62,112 nt of DNA from the NCBI GenBank assembly GCA_902787825.1, contig CADAHS010000010.1:1-62112 (forward strand), given 5' to 3'. Below, piece after piece: positions 44,645 through 54,021 of this stretch (the stretch's first letter is position 1; the number at the start of each line of letters is the position of its first letter). This DNA is from an uncultured Ruminococcus sp. GTDB taxonomy: Bacteria > Bacillota > Clostridia > Oscillospirales > Ruminococcaceae. Position numbers and translations under genes: made by a program. Below the pieces are notes generated by a model. That model made no database searches, was not told where the DNA came from, and saw only the letters and a list, made by a program, of their open reading frames with translations.

Positions 44645-45838
44645 TCAATACTGAGTCACAGCATCGGTACTCCAATCGATCCTTATATATGTCTTTGCAT
44701 TTTCCACAAGTTTTATATTATCAAAGTCATTCAGGACTTGCTCGTTATAGATCCCGCTATACGCCGTATCTCTACCCATAAGTATCTGAATTTTTGAACT
44801 TATGCATTCAGACAGCGGCATCGATTTCTTCGTTCTGCGACATCTCATCATATGTCCGTTTATGCTCCCATGATGCGAGATACAATAATAGTTAACATCT
44901 TTCAAACAATACTTGCAGCAATCAATTTTGTTCCAGCCGTCTGTCTCTATATCTCCTGGAAACAGTATGCTTTTTCCTCCAAGTGTTATTCTATACATGA
45001 TCGACGAATTGTTTATTTTGTTTTTAGGAGGATGATTTGATTCATCAAACGCTATTGTTGGATATAGTACCAGGATATGATCGGATTTTATGCTTGTGGT
45101 CGGGTCAATGAACCTAACATGTGCATCACATAAGCATTCTAACATTTTTGCAATTCTGCGACCGTGCTTCGGATACTTTATGTTCATCCATACTTCTGTA
45201 TCGGAATTAATAAATCCTTTCTCGACAAGTTTGTTGATCGCATTATAATGATCAAAATGAAGATGCGTGACCAAAAGCTTTGATATTGTTGTTACTCCAT
45301 ATTGTTTTTTGATGTCTCTCAGGCAATTCTTTATGTTCTGGTAATAATGTCGGGATTGAGTGAAATCATAAGCGGAGCAATCGACCATCCACATTTTAAA
45401 ATGCGAACCATCCTTAAACACAATAATACTGCAGTTTCCATGTCCGACGTTAACGTGATATGAGGATACATCGGAAACAGTGCCACTGCAGCTTTCAGGT
45501 TGTGCATATAACTCTTGATGAACGATCCGGGAACGTATCTCCTCCAATTCCATTCCCCACTGTTTTACAGTGTCATCATTATCTGCATTCAATAGTTTTC
45601 CGTTCTCGAATAAAACATAACTACCTTCCGTGAACTCGGTGTCATCTTCATAATAGTTATATAATCTGCTTGGTACGAAATACACTGAAAAAGAATGTCC
45701 ATATAGCGATTTATCACTGAATAGGATAAGGTACTCTTCACCCTCATTTGGGTTACCATACGTTTCATAGTTTTGAGCTTTGAAACTATACTTGCTGTGA
45801 ACATAGTATAATCCTTTGCGGCTAACTCTTTTAATCAT
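44645..45838 (-). CDS. ComEC-like MBL-fold metallohydrolase
   Basis: The protein has 397 residues. The MBL motifs are VGHGNCSIIVF, VTHLHFDHYNAI near residue 205, LFPGDIETDGW and CISHHGS, so the metal site seems complete. The family is like the hydrolase domain of ComEC, often a nuclease or phosphodiesterase, and such stand-alone proteins also occur in defence islands. It has no signal peptide. The N-terminal 110 residues are unrecognised. The start at 45838 follows GGAGAGAAAAC. Confidence 0.82.
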   Translation of the reverse strand: MIKRVSRKGLYYVHSKYSFKAQNYETYGNPNEGEEYLILFSDKSLYGHSFSVYFVPSRLYNYYEDDTEFTEGSYVLFENGKLLNADNDDTVKQWGMELEEIRSRIVHQELYAQPESCSGTVSDVSSYHVNVGHGNCSIIVFKDGSHFKMWMVDCSAYDFTQSRHYYQNIKNCLRDIKKQYGVTTISKLLVTHLHFDHYNAINKLVEKGFINSDTEVWMNIKYPKHGRRIAKMLECLCDAHVRFIDPTTSIKSDHILVLYPTIAFDESNHPPKNKINNSSIMYRITLGGKSILFPGDIETDGWNKIDCCKYCLKDVNYYCISHHGSINGHMMRCRRTKKSMPLSECISSKIQILMGRDTAYSGIYNEQVLNDFDNIKLVENAKTYIRIDWSTDAVTQY

Positions 45839-46054
45839 GTTTTCTCTCCTGTTATACACAATCTGCTTGAAATTATAAAATAATAACGGCCGATCCTTGA
45901 GTTTCTGTTATCATATTTGAATCGCTGTTTTCCTCGACAAAATCAATATTGCAAACAATAGTATTCTTATTAAAAATTATAGTACATTTAAATTTACTCA
46001 AAGCCAATAGATTCGACACAAAGAGACAATTTTAGGAACCAAAAAACTGGCCTC

Positions 46055-46156
46055 TTATACTTTAATCAGTTTTATTGATTTGTTTAGAATTATCAACGCA
46101 GCTGTTCCGAAGAAAGCAGTTAATACAATGCAAGAGATAAAAAGATAATTGGGATA
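46055..46156 (-). pseudogene. Remnant of a membrane permease C-terminus
   Basis: One frame reads YLFISCIVLTAFFGTAALIIL, then NKSIKLIKV and a stop, a typical last span of an ABC permease. A stop lies just before it, so only about 33 codons remain. It follows the ATPase gene at 46223 in the same direction. The rest of 45839-46222 is AT-rich and holds nothing else I can support. Confidence 0.4.
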
Positions 46157-46222
46157 CTACGAAAGAAAAGAAGTTGGAGTATGATATGCAATAGTATAAT
46201 AAGCACACTTGTGTAATACTGT

Positions 46223-46855
46223 TCAACTTATTATTTCGAGCTTGCCCTTGTCCATCTCGTGTACGGTATCGCACAGCACTGAGATATCTTCTGCCGAATG
46301 AGAACAGATCAGGATAGTTTTACCCTGCTCTTTATAGCTCAACAGATACTCCCGCATTTCCTTTACACCGTCTTTGTCGAGACCGTTAAAAGGCTCATCG
46401 AGGACAAGTATCTTCGGGTCTTCCATTATCGCCTGAGCAAGTCCGAGACGCTGGCGCATACCCAAAGAATACTTTTTAACATGACGTTTCAGGTCGGGAT
46501 CAAGCCCGACTTTTTTCATTGCCTCACGCACCTGCTCTTTGCCTATCTTATTGTTCAATCCCGCAAGCAGCTTGAGATTTTTGTATCCCGAATAGTATGG
46601 GATAAACCCCGGCGTTTCAATGATGATGCCCATATCTTTCGGGAAGTCGATGTCCTTGCCAACCCTGACACCATCAATTATTATTTCTCCCTCTGTCGGC
46701 TTGACAAATCCGCAGATACACTTCATCAGCATTGTTTTGCCGCTGCCGTTGCGTCCGATAAGTCCGTGTATCATGCCATTTTCAAACGATGCGCAGACCG
46801 TCTTCAGTATAGTTGTTTTTTTGATTGTGAGCGATACGTTCTTGACTTCGATCAT
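46223..46855 (-). CDS. ABC transporter ATPase (BcrA/LanF type)
   Basis: The protein has 210 residues. It has Walker A GRNGSGKT, the LGMRQRLGLAQAI signature region, Walker B ILVLDEPFNGLD and ICSHSAED. The GIIIETPGFIPYYSGYKNL segment is typical of BcrA/LanF-like ATPases, which give immunity to peptide antibiotics. It works with the two permeases upstream (10-base gap). Confidence 0.9.
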   Translation of the reverse strand: MIEVKNVSLTIKKTTILKTVCASFENGMIHGLIGRNGSGKTMLMKCICGFVKPTEGEIIIDGVRVGKDIDFPKDMGIIIETPGFIPYYSGYKNLKLLAGLNNKIGKEQVREAMKKVGLDPDLKRHVKKYSLGMRQRLGLAQAIMEDPKILVLDEPFNGLDKDGVKEMREYLLSYKEQGKTILICSHSAEDISVLCDTVHEMDKGKLEIIS

Positions 46856-46865
46856 TGTCGGCCTC

Positions 46866-47714
46866 CTACTGATCCACGACTTCTATGTTATGAAACGAAC
46901 TTTTCTTTGTAATCCTGTATGCACAAAAAAACAGCAGCATTATCAGTACAAGAAAATACAGATAAGACAGTCCTATGTCGCAGTAAGTCCTGTTAAAAAA
47001 GCTGTCATAATGTCCTGTGTACAATGCATGGCTCAATGGCAGCAACCACCGAAGCGGCGTATCCACATACCACAGGCAGAACCCTGCACCTATCATTGCG
47101 ATATTGACAAGTATCCCCAGTACACGCTTCCCGTTTAGTGCAAAGCTATACTGTATCAGACCTATTGACAGGGTATGCAGAATATTCATACTAAAATTGA
47201 TCCCGACCATCCTATACGGACGCACCTGGTTTATTATCGTACCGTCAAGTGCGAACGCATCAAGTACGGTCGAATCCTCAGATAAGGCGTACCTGACGGG
47301 CAGCGACCAGCCGTTTTTCAAAAATGAATCTGTATTTACAGTACCGATACAGAACAAGAGAAGAAATACTTGCAGCAGAGCAGACACGCATATGATAAAC
47401 AGCATCTGTCCCACAAACCACTTTGACTTGCCTGTACGGAATACAACAAATTTGCCCGATGCATCAATAATAGGTATGTCTCCGAGCAGTATGACCGTCA
47501 GCATCGGAAAAAGCGAGGCTGCATAGGGCATCGAAGTCATTATTAGGAACGGCTCGAGCGTACCGAGCGGGCTGTTGATCTGCTGCGAGAACTCGATATA
47601 AGGCTTGATAAAAAGCTGATACGATGCAATGAAATAAAGCAGGAAGATCATCACCTTTGTGCTGCTGATCCACGCAAAAAAGCTGTATCGGCAGACTGTG
47701 AGCTGTTTTTTCAC
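46866..47714 (-). CDS. ABC-2-type permease subunit A
   Basis: The protein has 282 residues with about six spans and a short cytoplasmic start. It overlaps the other permease by four bases. It has no sharp motif. Two permeases, one ATPase and a lipoprotein resemble LanFEG-type immunity transporters. This reading depends on context. Confidence 0.75.
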   Translation of the reverse strand: MKKQLTVCRYSFFAWISSTKVMIFLLYFIASYQLFIKPYIEFSQQINSPLGTLEPFLIMTSMPYAASLFPMLTVILLGDIPIIDASGKFVVFRTGKSKWFVGQMLFIICVSALLQVFLLLFCIGTVNTDSFLKNGWSLPVRYALSEDSTVLDAFALDGTIINQVRPYRMVGINFSMNILHTLSIGLIQYSFALNGKRVLGILVNIAMIGAGFCLWYVDTPLRWLLPLSHALYTGHYDSFFNRTYCDIGLSYLYFLVLIMLLFFCAYRITKKSSFHNIEVVDQ

Positions 47715-48592
47715 AGTATCACCTTCTTTTTCATAACAAAATGAAATATCAGATACAAGATCAGCATCAAAGCAAACAGAGCAAAGATATAAACTATGTA
47801 GGAAACGTGAAGATCCCTTTGGAATTCTGGCATACCATGAGCGAGATTGCCTACAAACAGAAGATCGGTAAAGTGGTCATAATCGTCCAAAGTCACTTCA
47901 CCGCTGAACATTTTTCTCATAAATCGGCTTTTGTATGAGCTTTGTATGTCACCGCACAGGAAAAGAATGAGCACGAGCGAGCTGCACGACGTGAATGCGT
48001 TGGAGATGACAGCAGCAAACGTGATGCATACAATACCTACAAAAAAGGCGTAAACGGCATAAGTCAGGCACACCTCCACAGCCGCTGCAAAAGACGACTG
48101 ACAGTGAAACAACAGTTCAAATATCGGTGCATAAGGATAGCTTCCGAGTCTGCGGCTGTAAATGACACAAGTGAGAAAAGACAGCAGCAGCGCACTCAGC
48201 ATTATCACCGATGAATACACTCCGCAGCCGAAAAATCTTGACAGCAGAAACCTGCGCAAACCTTGCCTGTTTAGCGAAAAAACATAGCACTTTGTGCTTA
48301 TCTCGACGCAAAATGTGTAGACATATCCGACACAGCAGATAAGCGGTACAAGTATCAAAAGCCATGTGTTCATATCTCCGCTTGAAAGCGTATTGTGCCA
48401 CATCACCAAAGCCGGCAAAGATTGATATCCGCCAAGCATATACATGAGCATAGACTTATTCTCGGAAGTGTTATCCGCAAAATAAGCTGTCGATAGCAGT
48501 ATGAATACATAGCATATCAGAACACTGAGGATATAAAACAACAGCGGAACTCGCCGAAGGTTAATAGCCATGCTCCTCATACTGCACCTCAA
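47711..48592 (-). CDS. ABC-2-type permease subunit B
   Basis: The protein has 293 residues with about six spans. The segment SLNRQGLRRFLLSRFFGCGVY near residue 110 resembles the coupling helix of ABC-2 permeases. It overlaps the lipoprotein gene by four bases and subunit A by four, so the four genes form one unit. Confidence 0.75.
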   Translation of the reverse strand: MRCSMRSMAINLRRVPLLFYILSVLICYVFILLSTAYFADNTSENKSMLMYMLGGYQSLPALVMWHNTLSSGDMNTWLLILVPLICCVGYVYTFCVEISTKCYVFSLNRQGLRRFLLSRFFGCGVYSSVIMLSALLLSFLTCVIYSRRLGSYPYAPIFELLFHCQSSFAAAVEVCLTYAVYAFFVGIVCITFAAVISNAFTSCSSLVLILFLCGDIQSSYKSRFMRKMFSGEVTLDDYDHFTDLLFVGNLAHGMPEFQRDLHVSYIVYIFALFALMLILYLIFHFVMKKKVIL

Positions 48593-49935
48593 TAATGAAT
48601 CTTCTGATTGCCATTGTCATCTGTATTCTCAATTCTTAGTTTTCCATCAAGGGCATTTATCATAAAGATCATTCCGCAGTTTGAGTCCGTATTCTGTGCA
48701 GTGATGTCCGTGAACACCCAGTACGGTACCGCGGTGATCTTATACTCACCATAAGCATAAATGGATTCGGGAGAATAAACTATACCGTAATTATTGTCAT
48801 TATACTCACTTGATTTTGCATAATCTCTCGCAGCATCTATATAATCGGATCGTGTTATCTCAAATACATATTTCAGCTCTGCTGTATCAAAATCATATGA
48901 CTTCCCCTGAGCCAATTCTTTAGAAAGTGTATCAACAGCAGTTTTCAAAGGCACGATCTTATCGTTTTTATCAGCCTCCTCAATTGAAAAAGTATAGTTC
49001 TTTTCAAATTCCGAAATGCTGTCAGCTGATGTGATCCACAAATATATAGGCGAAGCGATCAACGGATCTCTCGACTTGAAGTCATCAAAAGTATATGCAT
49101 AGATCGGAGTTGCATCAAACAGATTCCCGTACTTATCCCTGCGGCAAATCGAGATATAATAGCCGAATTTACCGGGCGATACCTGTCTGACATCTGCATA
49201 GTTCACCTGATATTCAAACTGTTTGTTTTCTGCAGCCGACAGTTTATCATTACAGAATTTCTCTGCGAACTTTACTGCATCGCTCACGCTCATCTTTTTG
49301 CCGTCACACAAAGCATATGACTCGTCGTTATGCGAAAAGCCGCTAAGGAATCTCTTTTGCACCGGATATTTCAGCACCGAACCGACACCGGTTTTCTGCT
49401 CGTCCGCATAAAACGTTATACTGCCGGCATCATTCATACGCATAGTCTGCCCATAGTAGATGCCTTGATCTGTCTTTTTTACATCAGATGCACTGCGGTA
49501 GTAGTTTACTCCATTTAGTTCCGGAAATGCCGTAAAACAATAATCCTTCCGGTTTTTCCATACCTCGAGGTCGTTGGGAGTATCAACTGTCTTGCCTCCT
49601 CCCTTGTTTTCAAACAGCGGTTCAGCTTGGAGATGTGTAAACAGTTCACGAACTTTGCTGTTATCAAATCTGACGATATATGTCGGCATTTTTGTACTTT
49701 CGGGCAGGATAAGATTCTGTATCTTGATGTTGGTCTTGTTTGTAGAATCAAAGTTACATGCCTGCTGAATCGCCTCTGAAATAGTCAAGGTATCCGTATT
49801 ATTATCGGTATCACTGACAGTTTGTGCACTGTCGTAGTTTTCTATCTCCTTATCGACCTCTGACGGTGCTTTTGCACAACTTGTAAACATTAAAATAGAA
49901 ATAATAAAGCAAACCAACAAACTATGTGATTTCAT
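48589..49935 (-). CDS. Lipoprotein of the locus-2 transporter operon
   Basis: The protein has 448 residues. The signal peptide ends in lipobox MFTSC, so it is surface anchored. The rest is a large soluble part (NGVNYYRSASDVKKTDQGIY, FAEKFCNDKLSA) with no family I recognise. It precedes the two permeases and may catch a peptide as LanI-like proteins do. I chose ATG 49935; an upstream start at 49986 would hide the signal peptide. Confidence 0.75.
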   Translation of the reverse strand: MKSHSLLVCFIISILMFTSCAKAPSEVDKEIENYDSAQTVSDTDNNTDTLTISEAIQQACNFDSTNKTNIKIQNLILPESTKMPTYIVRFDNSKVRELFTHLQAEPLFENKGGGKTVDTPNDLEVWKNRKDYCFTAFPELNGVNYYRSASDVKKTDQGIYYGQTMRMNDAGSITFYADEQKTGVGSVLKYPVQKRFLSGFSHNDESYALCDGKKMSVSDAVKFAEKFCNDKLSAAENKQFEYQVNYADVRQVSPGKFGYYISICRRDKYGNLFDATPIYAYTFDDFKSRDPLIASPIYLWITSADSISEFEKNYTFSIEEADKNDKIVPLKTAVDTLSKELAQGKSYDFDTAELKYVFEITRSDYIDAARDYAKSSEYNDNNYGIVYSPESIYAYGEYKITAVPYWVFTDITAQNTDSNCGMIFMINALDGKLRIENTDDNGNQKIHY

Positions 49936-50005
49936 ATCTCCATACCTCTCAATATTTATAAACGAGGTGGTTGCAAAATGCACCAACCTCGTTTATAACA
50001 CTATT

Positions 50006-50434
50006 CTAATTGGCTGTTCCGTTAAAATGGCAATTGCCATACCCCAAACTGTTGTTATCTCTTTTAAGTTCACAGGTAAAATAAACATGTGTACCATGAC
50101 TCTTCAATGCAATATCCTTTTGCTGACCGGTATAACTGAACGGCGTCCAGTAAGGTTCTGATGCCGCTCTGAGTGGAACCGTAAATCGACAACTATGAGT
50201 ATTGGAACTTGTCATACAACTTGTTACTTTGATAATTATTGCAGGGTCATATGCTCCCATAGCAGCATAGTTTGTAAGAGTTGTCTGAATTTCTGAAGTT
50301 GGTGCACCATTAGTATTAATTAGTATAAATTGGTTGGGATAATTAATAATGTATGCACCTGCACCTACGCTCATCATACTTACTGCCATTACCATAGCAG
50401 CACCAAGAGATATAATTCTTTTTCTTAGTTTCAT
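50006..50434 (-). CDS. Small secreted protein of agr locus 2
   Basis: The protein has 142 residues. The signal peptide (KLRKRIISLGAAMVMAVSMM, cut near AGAYI) matches that of the locus-1 protein at 35061 almost residue for residue, but the mature part differs. It has three Cys (VTSCMTSSN, SHSCRF, YFTCELKR) and a further GNCHF near the end, so disulfides are possible. It lies downstream of agrD2. It may be an agr-induced secreted peptide with the transporter as self-protection. Confidence 0.72.
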   Translation of the reverse strand: MKLRKRIISLGAAMVMAVSMMSVGAGAYIINYPNQFILINTNGAPTSEIQTTLTNYAAMGAYDPAIIIKVTSCMTSSNTHSCRFTVPLRAASEPYWTPFSYTGQQKDIALKSHGTHVYFTCELKRDNNSLGYGNCHFNGTAN

Positions 50435-50607
50435 ACTTATCCTCCTTTGTAGAATTGCATCCGCAGCTTTCTTCAAAAACACATCAAATAATTTATTGAA
50501 TAATAGCTACGGATGATTTGAAATACTTCTTGGGTTTCATTCATTCTTGAGTTAATCAGTTCCCAAATTGGATGCTGAACTGCATGTTTCCTTTTTCATA
50601 TCTTTAA

Positions 50608-50727
50608 TCACTTAAAGATATTCTTAGGCTCTTTCGTCTGGTACATACCCCAGTGGGAAGCAGCTCCAGAAGCAGAAATAGCCATAAACTCAGCTATTCC
50701 TTTAATAAAACTAGCTATTGCACTCAT
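50608..50727 (-). CDS. agrD: AgrD-like pheromone precursor, locus 2
   Basis: The 39-residue frame starts at 50727, seven bases after AAAGGAGGA. It reads MSAIASFIKGIAEFMAISAS and GAASHWGMYQTKEPKNIFK. The helical leader, the MYQTKEPK cut region and the place next to agrB mark it as AgrD. Its start overlaps agrB2 by 17 bases. The ring-closing position is Ser (S-HWGMY); the peptide has no Cys at all. Confidence 0.85.
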   Translation of the reverse strand: MSAIASFIKGIAEFMAISASGAASHWGMYQTKEPKNIFK

Positions 50728-51307
50728 TTTCATTCCTCCTTTCTTTGATAAATCCTACTATAACCAACAGCGAAACAATAACCATTGTAAACATAATTGT
50801 TTCGCCTAGTTTTATACTGAATACTATTAAACACATTGATAAAGTGCACATCAAAGAACTAACCACAATGCTTGCTATCCTTAACTTCGGACGCTTTTCT
50901 TTGGAAATAGGTTTAAATCTATTTTCAACAGGGCAAAAGAAAGAAACTATCAGAACGATCAAAGGTATTAATAAAACATATCCAATAATAGAAAAAGCAT
51001 TAGCAATATGAGTCTTTAAAAATATAATACTTATAAAAGAGAGACACATACTTATATTGCAGCGAGCATATGTTGATGCATGATATCCTCCTGTATAGGA
51101 TCTAACAAATAACAGTGTAATAAGGAACACTATCGAATCAACAAAATAGCCTGTAATAATCCCAATTATTATCACAAAAAAGCAGCTAAGGATAGAAGAT
51201 ATTGTTATTTCAATTCCATATTTATAAAATGCAATGTGATCAGGATCATCTTTTATAGTTTTATTCTTAAGAATAAAATATACAAGCTTACTGCTGATCC
51301 ATTCCAT
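50711..51307 (-). CDS. agrB: AgrB-type pheromone-processing membrane protease, locus 2
   Basis: The protein has 198 residues. The multi-pass layout and RSYTGGYHASTYARCNISM hold the catalytic His and Cys. Gene order here is B then D, the reverse of locus 1, and the two AgrB proteins are clearly diverged. It should process the Ser-type precursor encoded next. Confidence 0.92.
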   Translation of the reverse strand: MEWISSKLVYFILKNKTIKDDPDHIAFYKYGIEITISSILSCFFVIIIGIITGYFVDSIVFLITLLFVRSYTGGYHASTYARCNISMCLSFISIIFLKTHIANAFSIIGYVLLIPLIVLIVSFFCPVENRFKPISKEKRPKLRIASIVVSSLMCTLSMCLIVFSIKLGETIMFTMVIVSLLVIVGFIKERRNENECNS

Positions 51308-51327
51308 AATAATCCACCTCTGTGGGT

Positions 51328-51356
51328 ATTATAAATTTCCATTTTTAATCTGTCAA
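51328..51356 (-). promoter_or_regulatory. Consensus promoter of agrBD locus 2
   Basis: On the minus strand TTGACA (51356-51351) and TATAAT (51333-51328) are spaced by exactly 17 bases. GGGG repeats 20 bases apart lie just upstream and could be a weak LytTR site. Confidence 0.82.
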
Positions 51357-51395
51357 CAGATTTTGCCCCACATGCAGGTATTTATCCCCAAATAC

Positions 51396-51422
51396 AAAAA
51401 CAGCCCGATTTACATCGAGCTG
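51396..51422 (-). terminator. Terminator at the end of agrC2
   Basis: On the minus strand CAGCTCGAT-GTAA-ATCGGGCTG is followed by TTTTTG. It overlaps the last codons of agrC2 and separates the sensor genes from agrBD2. Confidence 0.75.
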
Positions 51423-52741
51423 TCCTGTTTTCTTTGTAAATAAACCTGAACACAAAATGTGTTATCCTGCTCAAATATATCGCACCTGCCGTTGTATTTT
51501 TGAGCTATGTCATTTATTATTTTCAAACCGTACCCATGCATATCATGTTCAAGCTTTGATGTCCTAAGCTCCGGATTTGATCTAAGCACAGATGAATCAA
51601 CAGAGTTTTTGATTACAAACTTATAAGTATCATCTTCCGAGGATATGTTTAAAAGAATTTGTCTTGGCATTTCACTGCTTTGTTCTATGCATGCTGTAAC
51701 TGCATTATCAAGCACATTGCTAAGCAGATTACACAGATCCAAGTCTTCCACCCCTGATATTTCCAAAGGTGATATACAGGAAACTTCAATACCTAGAGCA
51801 GATGCCGAATTGAGCTTTGAATTCACTACTGCATTTACTATACTATTATTAGTATTAAGATATGTTTCTGTATTCCTTAGCTGTTCGTTGTTTTGAGAAG
51901 TCAGTGTGATAGCAGCTTCAATATCACCATTTTTTAAAAGCTCATTAATAGTAGCGTAGTTGTTTTTTAGATCGTGTCGTATCTTTTTTATTGAATCATA
52001 CTGTATAGTCGCTCCATCAATGTACTGTTGGTGATAGTGTTTTTGGAGCATAAGCAACTCGACTTGTCTTTCTAGTGCAGCCCTTTTTATAGTTGTATCA
52101 ATAAAATACATCACCAACACATTAAGTCCTAGTATTACCAGTATCGAAAGGTTTATATACAACCGCTGCGAACTGTCATTGCTTCTTATCGCTATCATAT
52201 GTATCAGTGCCATAAGTATTATTGTCGCCGCAATTACGACAAGAATCATAATCCAGTCATGGGGGACAAATCTATCCTCGGCGGATTTAAGAAATTTTAG
52301 TATCAATTTGAAGCATAGATAATAGAGTATCTGTGTTGCAAATACAGAGATAATTCTGATATAGCTCTTATCATTTATGATACCCTCAATACTCATTTGA
52401 TTTACTGCAGAAAAATAGTTTGCAGTAAACATACTTATTGCAAATCCTATACACAAAGGTAGTACAGATGCTATTGCTTTTTTTACGATATTGCCTTTAA
52501 GCATTATCACAGCAAAAACAAACAATTCGAGTATATACAAAAAACTATCTATGCCTTCAAACAGAGATAATCGATTAAGCACAGTGATTAATAATGAATG
52601 TAATCCTCCACAAAGCAAATAATAGACTTTAGTATTAGTGTATTCATTTTTGCCGAGAAACTCTTTGACAAAATATGCACAGATCATTCCCTGAAAAACG
52701 TTTATTACTATCTCAAACATCACCCAAAAAATATCGCTCAT
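51410..52741 (-). CDS. agrC: AgrC-type sensor histidine kinase, locus 2
   Basis: The protein has 443 residues. Six or so spans come first. The histidine region IRHDLKNNYATINELLKNG, N-box LSNVLDNAVTACIE and G-box GYGLKIINDIA follow. It should sense the second pheromone. The last residues read KQDSSM, but without the acidic run, so I do not count it among the shared tails. It overlaps agrA2 by four bases. Confidence 0.9.
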   Translation of the reverse strand: MSDIFWVMFEIVINVFQGMICAYFVKEFLGKNEYTNTKVYYLLCGGLHSLLITVLNRLSLFEGIDSFLYILELFVFAVIMLKGNIVKKAIASVLPLCIGFAISMFTANYFSAVNQMSIEGIINDKSYIRIISVFATQILYYLCFKLILKFLKSAEDRFVPHDWIMILVVIAATIILMALIHMIAIRSNDSSQRLYINLSILVILGLNVLVMYFIDTTIKRAALERQVELLMLQKHYHQQYIDGATIQYDSIKKIRHDLKNNYATINELLKNGDIEAAITLTSQNNEQLRNTETYLNTNNSIVNAVVNSKLNSASALGIEVSCISPLEISGVEDLDLCNLLSNVLDNAVTACIEQSSEMPRQILLNISSEDDTYKFVIKNSVDSSVLRSNPELRTSKLEHDMHGYGLKIINDIAQKYNGRCDIFEQDNTFCVQVYLQRKQDSSM

Positions 52742-53469
52742 GATGTTCTCCTCAAATACTGTGTAAATGCTTCATCCACAGTATGTCTCAGATTTCGGCT
52801 CATTGATAGGATTGAATGGTCTTTAAACTCAACATATTCTTTAGAGATATTAACATTAAACATATGCTTCATATTAACCAGGTATTTTTTATGTATCCTT
52901 ATAAATCCACAATCGTTGTATTCTTTTTGTAATGCGGATATACTCCCGGAAATGGTTATTGGGTCTTTTTCACCTTTTATATGATAAATGACATTGTGTC
53001 GATTACTCTCAATATAAACGATATCAGATATGTTTACAGCCTTTTTCCCTATTATATCATTTTCAAGTATAATCGTTTTATGCTGAATTAAGCACTCCTT
53101 AATCTGTCTGACAACAGTTATTAGTCTCTGCTGCATTATTTCATTACTACTCTTTGTGATAAAATTAAGAGGCTGGAACAAAAAGCTGTCATATATAAGC
53201 TCGTTATGATTAGTGACAAATACAAATAAGGTGTATTTACTTTTCTTTTTTAGTGTAGCGGCAACATCAAATCCACTCACTTTCGGCATATCTATATCCA
53301 AGAATATAATATCAAACGGTTTTTGCGTATGATGTTGTAAGAGTAATGATCCCGAAGAGTATGCAGATATATCTGACACGATGTGATATTTGGAAAACAT
53401 AGTGCTAACAATATCCTTAAACTTCATAAGAAAAACCTCATTGTCGTCGCAGATAGCAGTTTTAACCAT
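52738..53469 (-). CDS. agrA: AgrA-type response regulator (LytTR), locus 2
   Basis: The protein has 243 residues. The receiver has AICDDNEVFLM and IIFLDIDMPKVSGFDVA. The LytTR domain has VNISDIVYIESNRHNVIY and CGFIRIHKKYLVNM. It starts the minus-strand unit and is divergent from the XRE gene at 53631. Confidence 0.9.
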   Translation of the reverse strand: MVKTAICDDNEVFLMKFKDIVSTMFSKYHIVSDISAYSSGSLLLQHHTQKPFDIIFLDIDMPKVSGFDVAATLKKKSKYTLFVFVTNHNELIYDSFLFQPLNFITKSSNEIMQQRLITVVRQIKECLIQHKTIILENDIIGKKAVNISDIVYIESNRHNVIYHIKGEKDPITISGSISALQKEYNDCGFIRIHKKYLVNMKHMFNVNISKEYVEFKDHSILSMSRNLRHTVDEAFTQYLRRTS

Positions 53470-53546
53470 ACACAGGCTTCCTTTCTGAAAACAGATCTAT
53501 AATTATTGTATAAATACTACATATTATTCGCATTATTGCAGAAAAG

Positions 53547-53563
53547 TTGTAGCATATCTACAA
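53547..53563. promoter_or_regulatory. Inverted repeat operator between agrA2 and the XRE gene
   Basis: TTGTAG-CATAT-CTACAA is a perfect six-base palindrome in the divergent promoter region. It may be the site of the XRE protein. A TATAAT lies near 53591 for the plus strand. Confidence 0.55.
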
Positions 53564-53630
53564 TATCGCCGCATTTACACTAAATCATTGTATAATTAAT
53601 ACAAATGCAATCTTTATGGGGGCGTTTGAA

Positions 53631-54017
53631 ATGAGAAAAAAGAACTATTCTTCAGTGCTTGATGAAAAGAGAAGAGATACAATTGCTGAAATACTTGAAG
53701 ATTTACGAGTAAAAAAGGGATTTTCGAAGAGAGAACTAGCTAATTTGTTTAGTGTATCATATGAAACCATTTGTCATTATGAAAAGGGTATTACAATTCC
53801 ACCAACTGATCTCTTGCTAAAATACGCTGACTTTTGTAATGTAACCATTGATTATATTTTAAATAGAACAACAAGTCAAGTGGATTATTCAGCCATAATG
53901 GAAAAAAGGCTCAGCAAAGATATGACAATCAATGATGCTGTTGAGATCATAAATAAACTGACCAAAGACGAAAGAGAGCATTTAGCCTTTATAATTCAGC
54001 TCTTGAATAAAGAATAA
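53631..54017 (+). CDS. XRE-family transcriptional regulator
   Basis: The protein has 128 residues. The helix-turn-helix (LRVKKGFSKRELANLFSVSY, ETICHYEKGITIPPTDLL) lies in residues of about 22-66, with DYILNRT after it. The rest is a small helical domain. I chose ATG 53631; ATG 53616 is also possible. It precedes the defence operon and may control it or the agr2 genes. Confidence 0.85.
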   Translation: MRKKNYSSVLDEKRRDTIAEILEDLRVKKGFSKRELANLFSVSYETICHYEKGITIPPTDLLLKYADFCNVTIDYILNRTTSQVDYSAIMEKRLSKDMTINDAVEIINKLTKDEREHLAFIIQLLNKE

Positions 54018-54021
54018 AAAA

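Noticed and set aside
46062-46274. 70-residue minus-strand frame
   Set aside because: It is out of frame with the permease-like remnant at the same place, begins inside the ATPase gene, and has no membrane-protein character.
51410-51450. AgrC2 end (KQDSSM) as another member of the shared tail
   Set aside because: No acidic run precedes it and the protein is a membrane kinase; the -SM ending is likely chance.
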